A stretch of DNA of 64,000 nt from a bacterium (lineage in GTDB: Bacteria; Babelota; Babeliae; Babelales; UASB340). Below the pieces are notes generated by a model. The model saw nothing but the letters and a program-made list of their open reading frames with translations, had not been told where the DNA came from and made no database searches. This document shows positions 24,799-33,515 of this stretch, one piece after another; position 1 is the first letter of the stretch, and each line of letters begins with the position of its first letter. The stretch lies in assembly GCA_030629005.1 (NCBI GenBank), contig DAOVPV010000003.1:110029-174028 (forward strand), written 5' to 3'. A program made the translations under genes and the position numbers.

Positions 24799-25902
24799 TT
24801 ACAAACATTTAATATAATTGATTCTATCTACAGGAACTGGATGCGTCGGAGAATATAATCGATTAACCCCTACTTCCAATTCTTCACACTTTAATATTAC
24901 TTCTTCCAAAGCTCCATCAAACAACTTGTTTTGATCTGTACATGCTATTTCAATGTTTTCGGATAACTTATCAGCAAATCTAACAATTGATGTTAATATA
25001 CTTTCACCTAAATCCATAATAGTTTTCTCTACTGCAGCAGAAACAGTTGCTGCAAATTTAACATGAGAAGTCGACTGTCCAAGCTGTCCCAACATTGGCA
25101 TTTTATCTACAATATTATTACTCACTATTCTTATAACTTTTTCAATATCACTTAAACTAAAATCTAACCTAGAAATTATTGTATTATGCATTTGACCAGC
25201 AAGCTCAACTAAACTAATAACTCTTATAAGCTCTAATTTGTTATTTCTACCAACAAATTTTATGGCCAAACAATCTGCTTCATACTCATTTTCCATATCA
25301 GTTTCATTAAAATGTTCCGATTTTAAATGACCTAATTCATGTGCAATAACTGCAGAAAGTAAATATTTATAATTATTATTCCAGAAAATTACTTTTAACA
25401 AAGCTTCACCTAAAATCAAGCTGCCAGAAACCGTCTTATCAAAATCTTTTTCTACCTTAGAAACAACACCATTTAAGGTTGTAGTAATCGTTTTTTCCGC
25501 AAGACTACAAAACATTTTAATACTTGCATTATAAGTATCACTTTTATCTCCAACATAAATAGAAATTTTTGGCCTTTCCACGCCAGATTTTCTAACCAAC
25601 TCATCTAAAATTAAATTTAATTGATTATAAAGATTTGGCGCAAGATCTTTTGAGCTAATATCTAAATTAATATAATTACCTGGGAACTGACCCTTTAAAT
25701 TATTAATCTCTTTTTCTATTAAATCAAAACCTGGATTTTCAGGAAGCTCTGGTTTTGGCGCATCTAAACCATCAAGAACAGAACGATTGTAAGATAAAGT
25801 ATCAGACACATAAACTTGCGCAATAACAAAACTTTGCACTAAATTTATCAATAAAAAAAATGCAAAATATTTAATTTTTAATACATTTTTAAAGATACTC
25901 AT
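24799..25902 (-). CDS. Exported M48-family metalloprotease
   Basis: 367 residues. An N-terminal signal (KIKYFAFFLLINLVQSFVIA) is followed by about 60 unassigned residues and a peptidase M48-like domain with zinc motif HELGHLKSEHF near 191-201 and the third-ligand region ENEYEADCLAIKFVGR about 15 residues later. M48 enzymes degrade misfolded envelope proteins (BepA/HtpX-like) or act as secreted proteases. No multi-pass membrane part is seen, so it is BepA-like in location rather than HtpX-like, although TPR repeats are not evident. Signs of activity (HExxH and downstream Glu) are intact. It precedes the PQ-loop gene. Confidence 0.82.
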   Translation of the reverse strand: MSIFKNVLKIKYFAFFLLINLVQSFVIAQVYVSDTLSYNRSVLDGLDAPKPELPENPGFDLIEKEINNLKGQFPGNYINLDISSKDLAPNLYNQLNLILDELVRKSGVERPKISIYVGDKSDTYNASIKMFCSLAEKTITTTLNGVVSKVEKDFDKTVSGSLILGEALLKVIFWNNNYKYLLSAVIAHELGHLKSEHFNETDMENEYEADCLAIKFVGRNNKLELIRVISLVELAGQMHNTIISRLDFSLSDIEKVIRIVSNNIVDKMPMLGQLGQSTSHVKFAATVSAAVEKTIMDLGESILTSIVRFADKLSENIEIACTDQNKLFDGALEEVILKCEELEVGVNRLYSPTHPVPVDRINYIKCL

Positions 25903-25984
25903 TTAAAAACCGCCTTTTCCTATAAATTTATAACACTTCTCATACCATAATCTTTTCTTATTGTAACAAAAAGTACTAAAATAC

Positions 25985-26018
25985 AAAAACGCAGTTTTTG
26001 GTATAAAACTGCGTTTTT
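25985..26018 (-). terminator. Perfect 14-bp hairpin terminator
   Basis: Arms at 25985-25998 and 26005-26018 pair perfectly (core CGCAG/CTGCG flanked by A and T runs). It ends the DEAD-box helicase transcript on the minus strand; the symmetry would let it stop transcription from either side. Confidence 0.85.
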
Positions 26019-26043
26019 ATAAATTAAAAAGTAAATATAGCTT

Positions 26044-27477
26044 TTATCTATATCTTGGAGAAAATCTTCTATTGCTATTACTATTATTACAATCAGTGTC
26101 CATTAAAATCTTTAATAATGCTGCTGAAAGATCTGCATGAGAATAGTTATCAGCAACAAAATTTTCTGCTATCGTTAAATATTCAGAATGATCATTGCTA
26201 TCAAGATTACGTTTAACCCTAGTTAACACTCTTACAGCTTTTCGTTCTAACTTCTTTTCTTCATAATTGTCTGTAATAATATAATCTTGTTTATTCTCTT
26301 TTTTTACACTAATGCTTTTTGCAATTTTAATTTCTTTATTATTTTGTCCAAAATTATTATTCATAGACAATTCAGATTCTTCAATGTTAAGTTTTGTAAA
26401 GTTCATAATCCTTCTTAATTGGCCAAATTCTTCTCTACCAACTAAGTTCAATGCATAACCCGATTTACCAGCTCTACCTGTTCTACCAATTCTATGAACA
26501 TAAGATTCTATATCCCGAGGAAGTTCATAATTAAATACAACTTCTACATCATTGATATCAAGACCACGAGCAGCAACATCTGTTGCAACCAAAATGTTAA
26601 CTCTACCTTTACGGAATTGACTCATGATAGAATCACGCTTAGATTGTCTGATATCACCATGAATTCCAGCAGCTCTAAACCCTGTTTTTTCTAAAGTTCT
26701 AGCAAGCTTGTCTACCCAACGCTTTGTGTTACAAAAAATTATCGAAAGCTTAGGATTATATTTGTTTATAAGATCCATTAAATAATCTATTTTATATGGC
26801 TTATCTACACTAAAATACAATTGTTTTGTAAGACTTGCATCTAATTTTTCAGCCTTTATCCTTATAACTTTTGGATCTTTTTGAAACCTTTTAGTTATAG
26901 CCAAAATTTCTCGAGACATTGTTGCAGAAAACAACAATGTTTGGTGCTCAGATTTAACTGTTCTTAGAATAGATTCAATATCTTGTCTAAATCCCATGTT
27001 AAGCATTTCATCAGCTTCGTCCAAAATAACTGTTTTTACATCTTTAAAACTTAAAGAGCCACGTTCAAGGTGGTCTATAATTCTACCGGGTGTACCAATT
27101 ATAATTTGCGGTCCACGTCTAAGTCCACGAAACTGCCTGTCTATTGGCTGACCACCATAAATAGGTAATGCAAAAATATTACTTTTAAATTTTAAAAATT
27201 TATTAATTTCTGCAGCAACCTGAATTGCAAGTTCTCTTGTTGGACACATTATCAAAGCTTGAACAAGCCTGCTATTTCCATCTATTTTATCAATTAAAGG
27301 CAAACCAAATGCGGCAGTCTTACCAGTACCGGTAGAAGCTTGACCAACAATATCTCTGCCATTAATTACTTCAGGCATGGCCTCTGCTTGAATAGGAGTT
27401 GCTATTTCAAACCCCATTGAAGAAACAGCCTTCTGTATATCTTTAGATAAATTAAGTTCTGTAAATTTTATACTCAT
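26044..27477 (-). CDS. deaD: DEAD-box RNA helicase
   Basis: A 477-residue ATP-dependent RNA helicase with the full motif set: Q motif (GFEIATPIQ), motif I ASTGTGKTAAF near 43-53, Ia PTRELA, Ib GTPGRI, II DEAD near 151-154, III SAT, V ATDVAARGLDI and VI HRIGRTGRAG. The C-terminal 110 residues are a charged tail ending RRFSPRYR and lack the DbpA-type RNA-binding domain of DeaD, so it is closer to CshA/RhlE-sized helicases. The role is ribosome assembly and RNA decay in the cytoplasm. It stands alone, with a long upstream gap and a strong terminator. Confidence 0.93.
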   Translation of the reverse strand: MSIKFTELNLSKDIQKAVSSMGFEIATPIQAEAMPEVINGRDIVGQASTGTGKTAAFGLPLIDKIDGNSRLVQALIMCPTRELAIQVAAEINKFLKFKSNIFALPIYGGQPIDRQFRGLRRGPQIIIGTPGRIIDHLERGSLSFKDVKTVILDEADEMLNMGFRQDIESILRTVKSEHQTLLFSATMSREILAITKRFQKDPKVIRIKAEKLDASLTKQLYFSVDKPYKIDYLMDLINKYNPKLSIIFCNTKRWVDKLARTLEKTGFRAAGIHGDIRQSKRDSIMSQFRKGRVNILVATDVAARGLDINDVEVVFNYELPRDIESYVHRIGRTGRAGKSGYALNLVGREEFGQLRRIMNFTKLNIEESELSMNNNFGQNNKEIKIAKSISVKKENKQDYIITDNYEEKKLERKAVRVLTRVKRNLDSNDHSEYLTIAENFVADNYSHADLSAALLKILMDTDCNNSNSNRRFSPRYR

Positions 27478-27940
27478 AGGTATATTAATCCTTCGTTTTA
27501 TAAATTATAGAAAAATAAGTATAAATAACCGCTTTTTATAATCCGCATACCTTTAAATAAAAAGATTAACTAAAAGCAGATTATCCAACTTGATCTATAT
27601 TCTTATAAAACTCAGATCAATAATCGATTATTTTGTCCCCCCAACCCACCATATAAACTAATGAATAGCAATAAATGCTTTTTAAGGGAGTTAAAGCATA
27701 TCAGAAAATTTGTTTATATGGAAATGAAAGTTATAGAAAACTAGATTTTTTCGTATTTTTTCATATGTTTCTAAAAAAACAGGCCAAAAGTGAGATTTTG
27801 CTTGTAAAAACCAATAAAAAGATCGTTTTTATAAAATATTTTTATAACCTCTCAACCAAAGTTGACAAATAGAAAACATTTAATTTAAACTTAATGTTAG
27901 ATCGTAAGATTATTTTTAACCAAATAAAAGGAGAATTTTT
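27478..27940. other. Long divergent gap, no clear gene
   Basis: 463 bp between the helicase (minus) and the basic exported protein (plus). A 65-codon frame at 27675-27872 has no ribosome binding site and an unremarkable composition, so I do not call it. TTGACA at 27862-27867 may serve the plus-strand gene, and AAAGGAG at 27928-27934 is its binding site. A broken relative of the dispersed motif core occurs near 27876-27898. The 5' leader of the helicase may be long. Confidence 0.45.
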
Positions 27941-28630
27941 ATGAAAAATATACGAAAAATGATAGCTCTTGCACTTCTTGCCGCAATAACGGGAAGCTTG
28001 TCTGCAGCAAATTACATAATAAAAAACGAAACAGATAAAACAATATATGTAAACATAAATAAACGAATGAAAAAAGAGCCTAAACAGAAAGCACAAGAGA
28101 GAAAAAAGACTCAAAAAATATTTAAAAAGAAAAAAAACAAAACACTAGATCAAGAAATATCTAAAAAAATGTTTGGTGAAAAACAAGCACAGAAACGAAC
28201 ACAAAAACAACAAAAACTAGCACAAAAACAACAAAAAAAACTAAAAAAACAACAAGCAAAATATTTAAAAAGGTTTAAATGTAAAATTAAAGCAGGAAAA
28301 TCTGAATCTATAAAACGTGGGGGAAGAGACGTCCGCAAGATTCAAGTATATATGCCAGCTTTAAAATTAAATGCTTACTATGAAGGTAAAGTTGATATAA
28401 GACGTAAAGGTAAAGATAAAACTTTGATTGTAAAGGTAGTTAACAATCAAATTAAAATTTATGGGTCAGGTAGTAAAGGTCTCAAGTGTAAAACAAAAAC
28501 AAGCAGCCGAGTCACAAAACGGACTAAAAAGCGTAAGTTAATAAAGGCTAGAGATCAAGAGTTAATAAGAGGTAGAGATCAAAGCCGTAAGAGAGATCAA
28601 AGGCGTAAGGTAATAAGAGCTAGAGAATAA
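27941..28630 (+). CDS. Exported, extremely basic Lys/Arg/Gln-rich protein, 229 aa
   Basis: A signal peptide (MIALALLAAITGSLSAANY around residues 7-25) leads into a protein dominated by Lys, Gln and Arg. Residues about 45-110 are a low-complexity KKQQK-type helix. A short folded part around 110-175 follows (AGKSESIKRGGRDVRKIQVY and AYYEGKVDI), and the end is a run of R-D-Q and R-K repeats (RDQSRKRDQRRK). The net charge is very high, suggesting binding to nucleic acid, polysaccharide or acidic surfaces outside the cell; that is an inference. Good AAAGGAG site. A hairpin terminator follows. No known domain. Confidence 0.65.
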   Translation: MKNIRKMIALALLAAITGSLSAANYIIKNETDKTIYVNINKRMKKEPKQKAQERKKTQKIFKKKKNKTLDQEISKKMFGEKQAQKRTQKQQKLAQKQQKKLKKQQAKYLKRFKCKIKAGKSESIKRGGRDVRKIQVYMPALKLNAYYEGKVDIRRKGKDKTLIVKVVNNQIKIYGSGSKGLKCKTKTSSRVTKRTKKRKLIKARDQELIRGRDQSRKRDQRRKVIRARE

Positions 28631-28653
28631 ATTAATAAAACAAATGGAGCGCT

Positions 28654-28673
28654 CACCGGCTTAAAAGCCGGTG
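28654..28673. terminator. Bidirectional hairpin terminator
   Basis: CACCGGCTT and AAGCCGGTG arms with a two-base loop, unusually G+C-rich for this region, between convergent genes. T-runs are weak on both sides. Confidence 0.6.
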
Positions 28674-28732
28674 TTTCGCGCAAAATAAACATTTCCATTA
28701 AACTTTATTGACAGATTTATACTTTCCATAAG

Positions 28733-29263
28733 CTAACCCCGTTCAAATATATTTTTATAAAAACTTATTTTTTCATCTTCGGATATATTTAAAAATTCTT
28801 GTATATAAAAACTTTTACACCCGGCGCTTTGTCCAGCCTTAATATCACTTATTTTATCTCCAAACATCAACGATTCTTCCAAATTAATATTAAATTGAGC
28901 TGCTGCAGATAAAAGTAAACCTGGCTTGGGTTTTCTACAATCACAATCAATCAAATATTTTTTATCACTTGCATGTATAGGATGATGTGGACATATAAAA
29001 TATTTTTCTATAAAAATGTTTTTTGAAACTAATAAATTATCAAGATATTGATGTGTACGTTTCACAAAATTTTGATCAAAATAACCTCGAGCAATTCCAG
29101 ATTGATTTGTAACAACAAAAATTTTATAATCTTGCTCCTGTAAATACAAAATTAAATCTAAAGTTTTGTCTATCAACTTTACCTTATCTGTAGAATTTAA
29201 ATAATAAACATCTTCTATTATTGTACCGTCTCTATCAAAAAAGGCTGCTTTTATTCTGTTCAT
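28733..29263 (-). CDS. gmhB: D,D-heptose 1,7-bisphosphate 7-phosphatase-like HAD phosphatase
   Basis: A 176-residue HAD-IIIA phosphatase of GmhB length. Motif I AAFFDRDGT (Asp nucleophile and acid at residues 10 and 12), VVTNQSGIARG as motif II region, a zinc-type loop CPHHP......CDCRKPKPG, and motif IV FGDKISDIKAG are all present. GmhB dephosphorylates heptose-1,7-bisphosphate on the way to ADP-heptose for LPS core; a related histidinol-phosphatase role is possible. Located in the cytoplasm. It is the last gene of an xerC-mrdA-gmhB run with an 18-bp gap after mrdA, an envelope-flavoured operon. Confidence 0.85.
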   Translation of the reverse strand: MNRIKAAFFDRDGTIIEDVYYLNSTDKVKLIDKTLDLILYLQEQDYKIFVVTNQSGIARGYFDQNFVKRTHQYLDNLLVSKNIFIEKYFICPHHPIHASDKKYLIDCDCRKPKPGLLLSAAAQFNINLEESLMFGDKISDIKAGQSAGCKSFYIQEFLNISEDEKISFYKNIFERG

Positions 29264-29281
29264 AAATATAATTCCGATGGT

Positions 29282-31003
29282 TTAAACTTTTCCCGTTTCT
29301 CTAAGCTTTTTATAATTGGTTAAAAACTTTGCAGCCATTCTACTTGCATAACCAGACGAACCAACGTGTTCTACAAGAATAACCATAGCCAAGGGATCGT
29401 CATCTTTATATCTAAAATAAGATGTTAACCAGGCATGTTCTAAATATTTTCTATCTTTTTTCTCCATTGTCAAACTTGTAGTTTGCGCCGTTCCAGTTTT
29501 TGCATAAACATCAAAATCCTTTATTCTTCTAAGCCTTTTTGCCGAACCAATAAGAACAACACTCTTTAAAGCATCTTGTAAAAATTCTATGGTAGATTCA
29601 GAAATATTTAATGGAAAAAAATTCACATCTTCATCCATAAGAATTCTTGGTCTTACAAGAAAGCCTGTAAATATTGCAGAAATAACTCTGACCATCTGCA
29701 ACGGAGTTACTAAAGTAAAGCTTTGTCCAATAGAAGCAGAAAGAGTTTCACCCTTCCACCAACGCTCACCTTTTACCGCTTGCTTCCATTCATAAGTCGG
29801 AACTAAACCAGAACTTTCGTTTAACAAAAAACCTGTTTTTCTGCCAAGACCAAAACGGAAAGCATAATCAGCAAGATCATTTATTTTCATTTTTTGAGAA
29901 ACTTCAAAACATGGAATATTACAAGAATATGCAAGCGCAGTTTTTGAATCTATCACACCGTGCCCCCAATGCCGAATACAATGATAACGCCTGCCGCAAA
30001 AATTAATATATCCCCGACAATTAAACTCAGTATCAAAATCAAATAAACCCTCCTCTAGCCCTGCAGCATAAGTAATAATTTTGAAAATAGAAGCCGGCGG
30101 ATAGGTTGCAACTGTAGCCCTATTTAAAAAAACGCTATTACCTGTAAAAAACTCATCCCAAACTTTTTGAGGAATAGATTTTAAAAATAAATTTGGATCA
30201 AAATTAGGAAAAGAAGCAATTGCCTTTATTGCACCATCTTGCGGATTCATAAGAATAAAAGCTCCCGCCTGGTCTTGTTCAAAAACATCTTCAGCTAACT
30301 TTTGTAAATCTAAATCTATTGTTAATTTTAAATCTTGCCCATGTTTTGGCTGACAAACATTTAGTTGGTCAATTTTTCTACCATTTGAATTCGTTATATT
30401 TACAACAGAACCAACAACACCCTTTAACTTATCCTGAAATGCATACTCTAATCCCGCAATACCATTTGTTGCTGATTCATGGAAATTTCTACTCAAATAT
30501 CCCAAAATATGACTAGCTAAATTTTTATGCATATAAAAACGAGAAAATGTCGTATCAACAACGAGATTTTTAGATTCCGAACACTGTTCAAAGATTAAAG
30601 ATAACTGCTCAAAAGAGATCTCTTTTGTTAATAATATTTTTCTATGATGTTTGTTTGCATAAAATATTTTGTTTAAAAAACTTTTTTGAAAAAAATCATA
30701 ATTTAATATTGAGTTGAGCTTTTCTAAAATATCTGTTTGTTTATTTGATAAACGAGACTCACCCGTCCCGCTCCAGTAAACGTTATATAAGGGCTTATTT
30801 GCTGCGAGCAATTTTCCATTACAATCTAAAATATTGCCTCTTAACGGAACAAGAGCTTCTGAACGCAAAAAATTACGCTCTCCAAGAGTTAAGTATTTAT
30901 CTTTAAGATTTATTTGTAAATACACAAGTCGAATAAAAAGAATAAAAATAAAAACAGAATAAACTAAAAAAATTTGTAGTATTTTTTTGTTTCTATCCTG
31001 CAA
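29282..31003 (-). CDS. mrdA: Penicillin-binding protein 2 (elongation transpeptidase)
   Basis: A 573-residue class B PBP: cytoplasmic start, single membrane helix near 8-26, N-terminal pedestal (LRGNILDCNGKLLAANKPLY), and transpeptidase domain with YPPASIFK (catalytic Ser near 301), YSCN (SxN, near 359) and YAKTGTAQ (KTG, near 501). Together with RodA it cross-links peptidoglycan during side-wall growth, acting in the periplasm. Its presence argues that this cell makes peptidoglycan. Full length for the family. It lies 36 bp downstream of the Xer recombinase gene and 18 bp upstream of gmhB. Confidence 0.93.
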   Translation of the reverse strand: MQDRNKKILQIFLVYSVFIFILFIRLVYLQINLKDKYLTLGERNFLRSEALVPLRGNILDCNGKLLAANKPLYNVYWSGTGESRLSNKQTDILEKLNSILNYDFFQKSFLNKIFYANKHHRKILLTKEISFEQLSLIFEQCSESKNLVVDTTFSRFYMHKNLASHILGYLSRNFHESATNGIAGLEYAFQDKLKGVVGSVVNITNSNGRKIDQLNVCQPKHGQDLKLTIDLDLQKLAEDVFEQDQAGAFILMNPQDGAIKAIASFPNFDPNLFLKSIPQKVWDEFFTGNSVFLNRATVATYPPASIFKIITYAAGLEEGLFDFDTEFNCRGYINFCGRRYHCIRHWGHGVIDSKTALAYSCNIPCFEVSQKMKINDLADYAFRFGLGRKTGFLLNESSGLVPTYEWKQAVKGERWWKGETLSASIGQSFTLVTPLQMVRVISAIFTGFLVRPRILMDEDVNFFPLNISESTIEFLQDALKSVVLIGSAKRLRRIKDFDVYAKTGTAQTTSLTMEKKDRKYLEHAWLTSYFRYKDDDPLAMVILVEHVGSSGYASRMAAKFLTNYKKLRETGKV

Positions 31004-31039
31004 AAAACGCTCTTTTATAATAACTCCAGCTTTTAAAAC

Positions 31040-32005
31040 CTATTTTTTATAATCAGGCATATCAATATTTTTCATCTTATTCATAGGATGCTTTTCATCA
31101 CACATTTTTGCAAGCTCAGCAGAAGAAATATGTGTATAAATTTCTGTTGTAGAAATATTTTCGTGCCCTAACAACTCTTGTACAACTCTTAAATCTACCC
31201 CTTGATTCAATAAATGCGTCGCAAAAGAATGTCTAACTTTATGAGGAGTTAATCTTTTTTCTATTTTTAAAAAATGTCTAAACATTTCAAACATTCGTTG
31301 CACAGAACGAGTTGTCAATTTGTTTCCTAAATAATTTAAAAATAAATATTCAGAATCTTGCCCTTTTAACAATTGCATGCGCTCCTGGCCAAAATATTTT
31401 TGCATAATATTTTTTGCTTTATCACCAAAAAGAACTATACGCTCTTTTTTACCTTTACCCAAGACTTTAATTTGCTTACTGTCCAAGTCTATATTTGTTA
31501 TTTGTACATTTACAAGCTCAGAACAACGCATGCCTGTCGCATAAAAAAGCTCAAATATTGCCCTATCCCGCAATGGATATTTTGTAGGTAAAACATCATC
31601 TTTTACAGAGTCTAACAAATAAAAAATTTCATCAACAGAAAATGTAACCGGTAATTTTTTGTCTAGTTTGGGTGATTTAAAATTAAAGCTCAATTTATAC
31701 CCCATAGACCTTAAGAACATGACAAATGATCTAAAACAAGAAAGTTTTCTGGCCAAAGAGGCTTTAGAAAGTTTTTTATAAAACAAAGATAAAATATATC
31801 TTCGCATTAGATCTTCTAATGATAAAAATTTGGAAGAAACATTTAATGTTTTTGTTTTTTCTTTTTCTAATAACTTTTTCCAAAAAGTAACAAATTGGTT
31901 TAAATCGGCTTGATATGCACGTAAAGTATGTATTGACACATTTTTTTCTACTTCTAAAAAAGACAGAAAGTCTTTTTGTTTATTAGCAAACTCAATTATA
32001 TCCAT
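31040..32005 (-). CDS. xerC: Tyrosine recombinase XerC/XerD
   Basis: 321 residues with a SAM-like N-terminal domain (SFLEVEKNVSIHTLRAYQ.DL) and a catalytic domain carrying the full set: Arg in GMRCSELV (near 157), Lys in the beta hairpin (GKGKKER), HKVRHSFATHLL (H..R), GHENISTTEIYTH with His and the nucleophile Tyr near 289. It resolves chromosome dimers at dif in the cytoplasm with a partner Xer. It is somewhat longer than the usual 300, because a segment around residues 47-62 (LEKEKTKTLNVSSKFLSL) is inserted; that insert holds an exact copy of the dispersed 19-bp motif. XerC versus XerD is not decided. Confidence 0.9.
   Translation of the reverse strand: MDIIEFANKQKDFLSFLEVEKNVSIHTLRAYQADLNQFVTFWKKLLEKEKTKTLNVSSKFLSLEDLMRRYILSLFYKKLSKASLARKLSCFRSFVMFLRSMGYKLSFNFKSPKLDKKLPVTFSVDEIFYLLDSVKDDVLPTKYPLRDRAIFELFYATGMRCSELVNVQITNIDLDSKQIKVLGKGKKERIVLFGDKAKNIMQKYFGQERMQLLKGQDSEYLFLNYLGNKLTTRSVQRMFEMFRHFLKIEKRLTPHKVRHSFATHLLNQGVDLRVVQELLGHENISTTEIYTHISSAELAKMCDEKHPMNKMKNIDMPDYKK
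31832..31850 (+). repeat. Exact copy of the 19-bp dispersed motif, inside xerC
   Basis: GGAAGAAACATTTAATGTT antisense to xerC, encoding LNVSS in an apparent linker insertion, the same peptide as in the BadF-type kinase. Confidence 0.85.
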
Positions 32006-32170
32006 AATACTACCTAGTCCTTTATTATAACTTTATAAGTTTAATTGCTTGAAAAAAAATTAATATATCTTGATATAAAAAAATCTTAATAAATTACAGT
32101 ATTACAATTTGTTTGCTACAATCCACCTATCGAAATTAGAATAAAAAAATATAACGTTATAGAATAAATT

Positions 32171-32821
32171 ATGACAATAAAAAAAATTATAGATGATTTA
32201 ACTTTAGAAACTAAAAATTTCACCCCAACACTTATAACACAAATTATAAAAAATTATGGCCAAGATCCATTTCTAATTTTAATTTGTTGTTTACTAAGCT
32301 TAAGATCCAAAGATACCGTAACGATACACGTTTGCAACGATCTACTAAAAATTGCAAAAACACCTAAAGAAATTTTGGCCATACCAACAGATAAACTCGA
32401 AAAAATAATCTTCAAAATAGGATTTTATAAAAATAAAGCCAAAACACTCCATAAAGTTTGCAAATATTTGCTAGAAAAATACGATGGCAAGGTACCCCAA
32501 GTAGAAGCCAAACTTTTAAATTTACCTGGGGTTGGTAGAAAAACAGCAAATCTTGTTTTAGGATTAGCATTTGAAAGACCTGCAATTTGCGTAGATATTC
32601 ATGTCCACAGAATCTCTAACAGATTGGGACTTATAAAAACAAAAACACCCGAAGAAACAGAACTTGCTCTGCAAAAAATAATTGATAAAAAATACTGGAT
32701 TATTTTCAATGATCTTTTAGTAAAACATGGACAAAATATTTGCACACCAACTTCGCCCTGGTGTAGCAAATGTAAAATCAAAGATCTTTGTAAACAAGTT
32801 AGCGTTATAAAAACAAGATGA
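32171..32821 (+). CDS. nth: Endonuclease III (DNA glycosylase/AP lyase)
   Basis: 216 residues, standard size. The helix-hairpin-helix LPGVGRKTANLVL carries the catalytic Lys (GRKTAN), and VDIHVHRISNRLGL carries the catalytic Asp. The C-terminal cluster motif CTPTSPWCSKCKIKDLC has the C-X6-C-X2-C-X5-C spacing that binds a 4Fe-4S centre. It removes oxidised pyrimidines and nicks the abasic site in base excision repair. Divergent from xerC with 165 bp between. The start ATG has no strong binding site, only a purine-rich stretch. No anomalies in the active site. Confidence 0.94.
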   Translation: MTIKKIIDDLTLETKNFTPTLITQIIKNYGQDPFLILICCLLSLRSKDTVTIHVCNDLLKIAKTPKEILAIPTDKLEKIIFKIGFYKNKAKTLHKVCKYLLEKYDGKVPQVEAKLLNLPGVGRKTANLVLGLAFERPAICVDIHVHRISNRLGLIKTKTPEETELALQKIIDKKYWIIFNDLLVKHGQNICTPTSPWCSKCKIKDLCKQVSVIKTR

Positions 32822-32894
32822 ACTTTTTTCTTGTAACTTTTAAAAAAAGTTATATCTTAATTTCCAAGAGTATAATTTTATTAATACATTTTTT

Positions 32895-33470
32895 ATGGGA
32901 GATCGTATGAAGAAGACTATTATTTTAGTACTAGGTTTATTAATTGCATCACCGGTTTTTGCAGGAGAAAGTGATAATGAAATCAGCGATGATGAAATAA
33001 TGGTAGAAGTTGGAGGAGAAAACTTTGCAAGCAAATTTGTTAATTCATTAAAAGCACTAAAAAACCTTCCAAGAACAACCATACATTTCGTCTCAGGTGG
33101 ACTACTTTTTAAAAATGACGCAGGAACACCAAATGACCTAACAGATGATACAACAGCAAAAATTTCGAAGAAAAAATTAAAACAGTTATTTGTTAATAAA
33201 TATACATTGGGTTTGGCACTTGTTACAGCAATCGTGCTTGCTTCCGATGGTGGATGCGAAGCTCTAGATTGTCCACCAATGCCTCTACCAGGAGATCATG
33301 TTTATAATTGGGGTGTAATCTGGAAGTGGTTCTTGGCACTTGGCCCAACAGGATATGAATTATTAAAAGAAAATTCTCCTATAGTTTTCGAATGGTTAGC
33401 ATCTAAAGTCGGTCTAAATAAAGCGGCTGAAATTGTAGAAGAAGCAGCCGAAATTGCAACCGAATTATAA
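32895..33470 (+). CDS. Exported protein of unknown function, 191 aa
   Basis: A signal peptide (MKKTIILVLGLLIASPVFAG) with a clear VFA-G cleavage site starts the protein, from ATG 32907; the frame from 32895 adds MGDR. The mature region is acidic first (ESDNEISDDEIMVEVGG), then has a central hydrophobic helix (LGLALVTAIVLASDGG, about 110-125) with two Cys close by (CEALDC), a Trp-rich patch (YNWGVIWKWFLALGP) and an amphipathic Ala/Glu tail (AAEIVEEAAEIATEL). No domain is recognised. Perhaps inserted in or attached to a membrane after export. Followed by a strong bidirectional terminator. GGGAG lies 6-7 bases before the first ATG. Confidence 0.65.
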   Translation: MGDRMKKTIILVLGLLIASPVFAGESDNEISDDEIMVEVGGENFASKFVNSLKALKNLPRTTIHFVSGGLLFKNDAGTPNDLTDDTTAKISKKKLKQLFVNKYTLGLALVTAIVLASDGGCEALDCPPMPLPGDHVYNWGVIWKWFLALGPTGYELLKENSPIVFEWLASKVGLNKAAEIVEEAAEIATEL

Positions 33471-33483
33471 AAAAATCTTTACT

Positions 33484-33515
33484 AAAAAAGCCCCGGAATT
33501 TTGCGGGGCTTTTTT
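33484..33515. terminator. Strong bidirectional terminator
   Basis: AAAAAAGCCCCG and CGGGGCTTTTTT arms around an eight-base loop, between two convergent genes. This is a textbook hairpin with T-runs on both strands. It overlaps the stop region of the five-repeat protein gene. Confidence 0.92.

Noticed and set aside
27675..27872. 65-codon open frame upstream of the basic exported protein
   Set aside because: No ribosome binding site, no recognisable sequence features, and it ends within the leader of the next gene; most likely chance in A+T-rich DNA.
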